Position numbers and translations under genes: made by a program
The notes under the pieces: generated by a model
Database searches by the model: none
Told to the model about the DNA's origin: nothing
The model's input: only the letters and a program-made list of their open reading frames with translations
Source of the DNA: CAZCSJ01 sp964501445
Lineage (GTDB): Bacteria; Patescibacteriota; Minisyncoccia; Sungbacterales; HO2-52-23
NCBI GenBank assembly: GCA_964501445.1
Contig: CAZCSJ010000010.1
Coordinates: forward strand, 1-30,501
Direction: 5' to 3'
DNA: 30,501 nt
Shown: in pieces, positions 23,728 to 29,100 of the stretch
Layout of the letters: the number at the start of each line of letters is the position of its first letter
How positions within the stretch are numbered: position 1 is the stretch's first letter

Positions 23728-23768
23728 AATGAGTTAACTGCAAGATCGCACTGCGATCAAAACTCATT
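23728..23768. repeat. nested palindrome between parA and parB
   Basis: AATGAGTT (23728-23735) and AACTCATT (23761-23768) enclose GATCGCA-C-TGCGATC (23744-23758). The surroundings are gagttaat/aactcatta low-complexity sequence. It could regulate parB translation or be one of the dispersed palindromes; it does not resemble parS. Confidence 0.65.
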
Positions 23769-23783
23769 AAACTAAAAACTGAT

Positions 23784-24560
23784 TTAACTCATACGTAATC
23801 CTTCCAACTTCAATATCTCCTCCGCTAATTTCCTGTATGCTTTTGCGCCATGTGAATACGGGTCGTAGTGCAAAATGCTTTTACCAAACGATGGCGCTTC
23901 TGCCAAACTGATATTCCGCGGAATCACGGCATCAAACACATATCCGGGGAACTTTCGGCGGATTTCTTTTTGTACCGCCCGGTGCAGACGCGACTTCCGA
24001 TCAAACATCGTGAGGAGCGCCCCCAAAAGCCCGATCCGCGTCTTCAAATTCGCATTGATCAACTGAATCGTCCGGAACACATCGGCAAGTCCCTCAAGCG
24101 CGTAGTATTCGCACTGGACAGGAATGATGGTCTTCTGCGATGCGGTGAGCGCGTTTATAGAAAGGAGTCCCAAACTCGGAGGCGAGTCAATCACCATAAA
24201 GTCGTATTTCCGTCGGATGGGTTCAAGCGCTTCCTTTAGTTTATACTCCCGATTCTTGATGTCAACGAGTTCAATGGCAGCGCCCGCAAGCGCAGATGTT
24301 GCGGGCAGGAGATCCACATTCAGCACTCCGGTTTTCTGAACCGCATCCTCGGCAGGCAGTTTTCGAATAAGCACATCATATACTCCTTTTTCGATCTTTC
24401 GGGGATTCACACCCATACCCGAAGTCACATTCGCCTGCGGGTCTACATCAACGAGAAGCACTTTTTTTCCGAGTGCCGCGAGAAAAACCGCCAAATTTTG
24501 AGAGGAGGTGGATTTTCCAACGCCGCCTTTTTGATTACAGAGTGAAATAATGCGCGCCAT
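23784..24560 (-). CDS. parA: chromosome-partitioning ATPase ParA (Soj type)
   Basis: A deviant-Walker ATPase. 258 residues with KGGVGKST (11-18), VDVDPQAN (37-44) and VIDSPPSLG (123-131). It lacks an N-terminal DNA-binding extension, so it is the small chromosomal type. The ATG at 24560 is supported by GGAG seven bases upstream and by the family N-terminus MARIISLCNQKGGVGK; the longer frame is not used. It pairs with parB downstream. A divergent tRNA promoter starts about 40 bp away. Confidence 0.96.
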   Translation of the reverse strand: MARIISLCNQKGGVGKSTSSQNLAVFLAALGKKVLLVDVDPQANVTSGMGVNPRKIEKGVYDVLIRKLPAEDAVQKTGVLNVDLLPATSALAGAAIELVDIKNREYKLKEALEPIRRKYDFMVIDSPPSLGLLSINALTASQKTIIPVQCEYYALEGLADVFRTIQLINANLKTRIGLLGALLTMFDRKSRLHRAVQKEIRRKFPGYVFDAVIPRNISLAEAPSFGKSILHYDPYSHGAKAYRKLAEEILKLEGLRMS

Positions 24561-24600
24561 ACGTACTCTCCACCATACCGGAAGCGGCACAAAATTTCAA

Positions 24601-24629
24601 TTGAAAAAAGTCCCAAATCGGGCTATTAT
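24601..24629 (+). promoter_or_regulatory. strong promoter of the tRNA-Leu locus
   Basis: TTGAAA (24601-24606), 17 bp, TATTAT (24624-24629). The predicted start, at about 24636, is four bases before the 5' end of the tRNA-Leu fragment. Confidence 0.75.
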
Positions 24630-24639
24630 GGAAACCCGA

Positions 24640-24673
24640 GGGCGAGTGGTGGAATGGCAGATTCACCCCGCAC
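24640..24673 (+). pseudogene. 5' part of a disrupted tRNA-Leu gene
   Basis: GGGCGAG acceptor strand, TG, a Leu-type D arm (GTGG...TCAC), then C and CCGCA as the 5' anticodon stem. After 24673 no matching TGCGG strand or normal anticodon loop follows, and the sequence enters a palindromic element. The acceptor strand is exactly complementary to CTCGCCC found at 25001-25007 and 25543-25549. A functional promoter precedes it. Confidence 0.7.
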
Positions 24674-24682
24674 TAATTTTAC

Positions 24683-24741
24683 CGCCGTGGGTTGAATGGA
24701 AACATTCAACGGGCGCAAAAGCGCCCCGGGCCGCCACGGCG
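24683..24741. repeat. 59-nt three-way-junction palindrome (structured element D)
   Basis: The outer stem CGCCGTGG (24683-24690) pairs with CCACGGCG (24734-24741). Inside are two directly adjacent perfect hairpins: GTTGAATG-GAAA-CATTCAAC (24691-24710) and GGGCGC-AAAA-GCGCCC (24711-24726). The plan is like that of 1096-1155 but the sequence is unrelated. It sits where the tRNA-Leu gene breaks off. Confidence 0.85.
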
Positions 24742-24758
24742 CACAGTTTTTTGAACGA

Positions 24759-24776
24759 GTCCGCCGGTTGGCGGAC
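24759..24776. repeat. short TCCGCC/GGCGGA palindrome
   Basis: GTCCGCC-GGTT-GGCGGAC, 7-bp arms; same family as the palindromes in cobO, pth and element A. It lies nine bases before tRNA-Leu(CAA). Confidence 0.7.
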
Positions 24777-24784
24777 GAGAATAT

Positions 24785-24868
24785 GCCGCCGTGGCGGAAC
24801 TGGTATACGCGATGGACTCAAAATCCATTGGGGGCAACCCCGTGTCGGTTCGACTCCGACCGGCGGCA
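24785..24868 (+). tRNA. tRNA-Leu (anticodon CAA)
   Basis: The acceptor GCCGCCG pairs with CGGCGGC (24861-24867), discriminator A24868. The D stem is GCG/CGC. The anticodon stem ATGGA/TCCAT encloses CTCAAAA with CAA at 24819-24821. A long variable arm GGGG-GCAA-CCCC and the T arm GTCGG TTCGACT CCGAC follow. This is a class II tRNA with leucine identity features; it reads UUG. CCA is not encoded. It is probably transcribed from the promoter at 24601 through the broken tRNA upstream. Confidence 0.94.
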
Positions 24869-24875
24869 TCAAGTA

Positions 24876-24920
24876 ATCCCGAGTGGGGCGAAACGCAAAT
24901 TGCTTTGCGTTTCGCGGGAT
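24876..24920. repeat. hairpin downstream of tRNA-Leu
   Basis: CGAAACGCAAA-TTGC-TTTGCGTTTCG is a perfect 11-bp stem (24889-24914), with an outer ATCCCG/CGGGAT (24876-24881, 24915-24920). There is no T-run, so it is more likely a processing or palindromic element than a classical terminator. Confidence 0.75.
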
Positions 24921-24989
24921 CGTTTCTACTGACTCACGAGTAAAACGAGTGTTTGATAAAAACGACCCCCGGAATTTCCGAGAAGGAAA

Positions 24990-25008
24990 TTGAATCCCAC
25001 CTCGCCCA
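24990..25008 (+). pseudogene. tRNA 3'-end fragment, copy 1 (att-like)
   Basis: TTGAATCCCAC followed by CTCGCCCA resembles the T loop, 3' T strand, 3' acceptor strand and discriminator of the broken tRNA-Leu. It ends 8 bp before the toxin stop codon. With the copy at 25531-25550 it brackets the toxin-antitoxin pair. Confidence 0.6.
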
Positions 25009-25015
25009 TTTCCTT

Positions 25016-25255
25016 TCATCGATAGGTATCTTCCCGTTTGCGTTCAATTGCCAAAATAAAAATCTTTTGATCCTTGCTCTTCCGATAGATAATTCGTATA
25101 TCGCCTTTGCGCACGCGAAAAATATCATCTCTCCCTTTCAACTTTTTAACATCAAGAGCAGCCGTGTCATTCAGAGACAACTTCTGTAGTATCTCTCGTA
25201 CCCATCTCCGCTCTTTTGGGGTCAATCTCCGGAGCGCCTTTTCAATTTTATCCAC
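25016..25255 (-). CDS. RelE/ParE-superfamily toxin
   Basis: A 79-residue basic protein with an N-terminal helical hairpin (IEKALRRLTPKERRWVREILQKL) and a beta core, LKGRDDIFRVRKGDIRIIYR, ending in LAIERKREDTY. This is the usual plan of RelE-type mRNA interferases, with basic and Tyr residues late in the chain. The start is GTG at 25255, six bases after the antitoxin stop. Expected role: ribosome-dependent mRNA cleavage neutralised by the upstream partner. The pair sits exactly between two tRNA 3'-end fragments and is AT-richer than the housekeeping genes. Confidence 0.85.
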   Translation of the reverse strand: MDKIEKALRRLTPKERRWVREILQKLSLNDTAALDVKKLKGRDDIFRVRKGDIRIIYRKSKDQKIFILAIERKREDTYR

Positions 25256-25261
25256 AAAAAG

Positions 25262-25480
25262 TTAGAGGCGGGAGAGTAAATCGCGGAGTGCCACACCTCC
25301 TTTTTTAACCTTCGTCAGATCCACTACCCGTTCCCACGCCTCGGTATCCTCGTCCGGCGGAGAGAGTTTGAATACGGGTTTTGAACGCCTCACCACGATA
25401 AACGATTTTCCTTTTTGCACTTCGGTAATATAAGTATCGGTGCGTTCCCGAAGTTCTTTGAGTCCAATAAGATTCTGCAT
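25262..25480 (-). CDS. Phd/YefM-like antitoxin
   Basis: 72 residues. LKELRERTDTYITEVQKGKSFIVVRRSKPVFKL is the DNA-binding N-terminal fold of Phd/YefM antitoxins. The acidic C-terminus (DEDTEAWERVVDL) probably wraps the toxin. It comes first in the operon, as usual. The promoter upstream contains an inverted repeat in its spacer, consistent with autorepression. Confidence 0.85.
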   Translation of the reverse strand: MQNLIGLKELRERTDTYITEVQKGKSFIVVRRSKPVFKLSPPDEDTEAWERVVDLTKVKKGGVALRDLLSRL

Positions 25481-25491
25481 AGTTATTATTT

Positions 25492-25519
25492 AGTTTATCT
25501 AAAGATAAACTTATGTCAA
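25492..25519 (-). promoter_or_regulatory. toxin-antitoxin promoter with operator
   Basis: Minus strand TTGACA (25519-25514), 16 bp, TAAACT (25497-25492). GTTTATC-TAAA-GATAAAC (25493-25510) fills the spacer and overlaps the -10 box, the expected place for an antitoxin operator. The -35 box touches the tRNA fragment at 25521. Confidence 0.72.
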
Positions 25520-25520
25520 G

Positions 25521-25550
25521 CCCGTGTCGGTTCGAGTCCCGCCTCGCCCA
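25521..25550 (+). pseudogene. tRNA 3'-end fragment, copy 2 (att-like)
   Basis: CCCGTGTCGGTTCGA (25521-25535) is identical to 24839-24853 of tRNA-Leu(CAA). It is followed by GTCCCGC and CTCGCCCA, which pairs with the GGGCGAG acceptor strand at 24640. The T stem GTCGG/CCCGC has a C-C mismatch, so this is a chimera joined at the T loop, not a clean tRNA end. Confidence 0.7.
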
Positions 25551-25554
25551 TTTT

Positions 25555-26082
25555 TTATAGAAGCTCTTTTAACTTTTTAATCGTTTTAATTGATTTCTCT
25601 TCTGGAGGCACTGTGAGATATGGTGTACGAAGAAGAAGACATTCAACCCCCACTCCTTTTGCTGAAAGATAATCGTAAATATAACTATCACCGACAAGGA
25701 GCGCGCGCGATTTCGGAATCTTTTTCTTTTTGAGAACGCTTGCGATCACCTTCCCCTTCCCCCACGGATAGGGACGTGCGGTATAAATAAAATCAAAAAG
25801 CGCATCCAATTTAAGATGCTCCATTTTATTATTCATATGGAAATCCGCCTCAAGACGCAGATGCGGATGGGTGGAGAGCGCTACCAGCAAAATCCCCCGC
25901 TGTTTTAACTTCTTGAGAACCACTACGGTACTCGGGGTTAGGACCAAATGTTTTAAATAATCTTTCGGTTTCTGACCCTCTTCGTATATCCAATTCGGCT
26001 TTTTAGTCCACTTGGTGCTTTTTGGGTACCAAAGCGTCCCATCCCCATCAAAGAAAATAATCTTTTTATTTTTTAAAATCAT
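25555..26082 (-). CDS. HAD-superfamily phosphatase
   Basis: Motif I IIFFDGDGTLWYP carries both nucleophile aspartates. LVALSTHPH follows at the motif II position, a lysine lies in WGKGKVIASVL, and motif IV is LLVGDSYIYDYLSAKGVGV. About 175 residues with a small insertion (KWTKKPNWIYEEGQKPKDYL) after motif I, as in small magnesium-dependent phosphatase-like HAD-III proteins. Substrate unknown. The ATG at 26082 directly precedes the first strand; ATG 26139 would add 19 residues of unlikely sequence. The stop lies 5 bp beyond the tRNA fragment. Confidence 0.82.
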   Translation of the reverse strand: MILKNKKIIFFDGDGTLWYPKSTKWTKKPNWIYEEGQKPKDYLKHLVLTPSTVVVLKKLKQRGILLVALSTHPHLRLEADFHMNNKMEHLKLDALFDFIYTARPYPWGKGKVIASVLKKKKIPKSRALLVGDSYIYDYLSAKGVGVECLLLRTPYLTVPPEEKSIKTIKKLKELL

Positions 26083-26154
26083 TCCTCTGCCTGCCAAAAG
26101 TATCTCGTCCGCGGCCGTTTCTTCCTGCGCGCCGTTCATGGTGTACGAGATACC

Positions 26155-29100
26155 TTACTTCACCGTCACGGTGAGAGATGCGCTCATTGAGCCAGCGGCA
26201 TTTGTGGCAGTAATAGTGTAGGTGGTAGTCAGAGAAGGAGTCATAACCTTTTTGCCGCTTTCCGTAAGCGTTTCTTTGGTGGGACTCAACACAATACTAG
26301 ACGCCCCAACAACGCTCCACGAAAGAGTTGCGGACTGCCCTTTAGTTATCACCGTGGCGCTGGTAGTAAAACTTGAAATGGTTGGTTTGGTGATCGTTGT
26401 GGTTGATGATGGCGCGGTTACTACATTTGTCTCATCGTTGTCTTTGGTATCAGTACAACCTGGGTCTTTGAGATCAACATATCCATCTTTGTCGTTATCA
26501 ACTCCATCACTGCATTGATAGACAACGGTTGATGACGTAACGGGTGCGCTAACAATATTGGTTTCATCATTATCTTTGGTGTCAGTGCAACCCACATCTT
26601 TCAAATCAATGTATCCGTCTTTGTCATTATCAACTCCATCACTGCATTGGTAGACAACGGTTACTGGAGAAGATGATGGCTGAATGACTTCTTTGCACTC
26701 GCCACTATACTGAACGCCTATGCCAACTTGCTTGGCGTAACACGCATTCGTGTACGTTTTGTTATCAGTACCACAGATAGGAAAATACTCTTTACTACAC
26801 GCGGTTGTGGCTGACTCGGTCTTAATGGGTTCGGTCGTGGTTGTAGAAATTTGTTTGCATTCCCCCGCATACTGAATCTCCACTTTGGCTTGAGCGATAA
26901 AGCATTTGTTTGTATAGGTCAAATTATTGACGCCGCATAGTGGAACATAATCTTTAGTGCAGGCTTCTACAAATTCTGTTTTTATTGGCTCAACGGATTT
27001 TACTGGCTCCGAAATCTTTACTGATTCTGGAGTGAATACTTCAACCGACGGCGCCGAAGCTTTTGGTAAAAGAACCTTGCATTCCCCTTCATACGCTATT
27101 TTTATCTTGTTTTGCTGCTCTGCAACGCACCGATTGGAATAGGTTTTACCGTCACCTCCGCATACTGGATCATATAATTGAGTACAGACGGCTCTATATC
27201 CATAATCTTTCAACTCAACAGGAGCTGGGACTTTACCCTGTTGTTCTGGAATTTCTTTTATTACTTCAGACGTTGCCTTTTCTTTCTTAAGTAGGGCTTT
27301 TGTTTTCCAATGCGCTCTTATTTCTTGAAGCAATGAGCGCATTTTATTTATTTCTTCCTCGCTGGAGCGACTAACTTCTTTTGCTTTTTTTAATAGTTGT
27401 TCCCTCTGGCTCTTCACAGAGCGTAACAGATTATCAATACCCCCAATCGTTCTCCTTGCATTTTCCTTATTATCAATACCGTCTATCTCATCTATCTCAA
27501 ACTCAAAAGTAGTAGTGGTGTTATCCAATAAGTCTAGAGTGTTATATTCTGTTACTTCAGATATGCGTTTAATTTCTTCCCTCAACAGTGCATATACACC
27601 AATATCAGAGGTATGCTCTTCTTCAGACAAGGTCTCGCTTGATGATTGAACGGCAAGTTCTCGCATGCGCCTGAGAATGTTTGCGGCTTCGTTAGCCATA
27701 CTCTCGGCGGCTTGAAGTGGGGTAATCGCGTCATTGGCGTCCTGCACGGACTTCATTAAGGATTGAGTTTCGGCGGAGAATTTTTCGGCAATCGCAAGTC
27801 CTTCCGCATCGTCAGAGGAACGATTAATACGCAATCCCGAAGATAATCGTTCCATTGATCTATTCAAACGAGCTTGGGTCACCCCAAGGTGCCTTTGAGC
27901 ATTTAGTGCATGAATGTTTGGGTTGACTCTAAGGCTTGCTAAGAGCAAATACGAAGGTACGCGTGACTGTTTACTAAAGAGTTCCTCATACAAACGATCT
28001 ATCTCTTTTTGCAATGCCTCAATTTTCTGTTGAAACTGACTGCGTAGATCTCCGATTTCACTTTTAGTTATGACGCTCGGCGAAGTCTCCGGCTTAAAAC
28101 GCCGCATCGCCTCTTTAATTTTGGCGGGTTTAAGTTCTTCAAGGAGTAGCCGAGCACTTCCATCTTCTGGTGCAGTGCTGGTGAGCGCCTGTCTTCCCTG
28201 CTCTAATACACGGTTCTTTGCCCCCTCAATCCGCGAGAGCTCGGACGTAATTATCTCTATAATTCTTCTTGCATCCTCTGACGTGCCCAGAATTAACCCG
28301 CGTAACCGGGGAAGCGCCTTTTTCCTAAAACGATCTGATAGCTGAACGTTAAGCTCCAGTGTCTCGTAATCTGAAATAAGACCCCGCCACTCTGCATACG
28401 TTTCTTCTTCAACTGCAGCTTGTTCCGCCAGTGAACGCATACGAGTTAAAACAGCCACAACTTCCTGAGATGCATCTTTTTGAGACACTTCGGACGCTGC
28501 TATGTCTACAATCCTCCGCGCGTTATCGGGGGCGCCGAGAATGAGATTATGAAGCTCACTAAGCGTTTCCGTTCTTATTTGACTTGACGTCCTGGGAAGC
28601 GTTTCCAATTGCTCTAAGTCCGCGATCATATCCCGCCACTCTGCATATGTTTCTTGTTCAACCGAGGCCTGTTCAGCTAAGGAACGTACGTGATTGAGAA
28701 TCACAGTTGCTTCCTCAGATAATCCCACCCTTACCTTTACATTTTCAAGTTGAGTTTTAAGAAGAGCCTCGCGCACGGCTTTTTCTTTTTCAAATATTCT
28801 ACCGATAACCTCAAGAGACCTTGGGTCATCGTCAGTGAACACCTTCACAAGGGTGCGTTGCTCTTCAGCGCCTTTGGCAAACTTAATTTTATCGGTAATG
28901 TGCTTGGTAAGTTCCCCCTCTAACTTTGTGACTGTCTCCCGTTCTTGAGGCGTTAAACGCGGTTTTATCTCTTCAAGGAGAGCAATTTGTTTTGTATCAA
29001 CGGCTCGCTTTATTTCTTTTTCAAAAAACGCGGGGTCTTTTATTGTGGCAATAAATTTCTCTTCAGCCGCTTTCTTTACTTCCGTAAGCGGTGCAACAAT

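Noticed and set aside
24640..25550. tRNA-Leu with a group I intron
   Set aside because: No continuous exon pair restores the anticodon stem, the 3' end is duplicated, and the supposed intron would contain another tRNA and an opposite-strand toxin operon.
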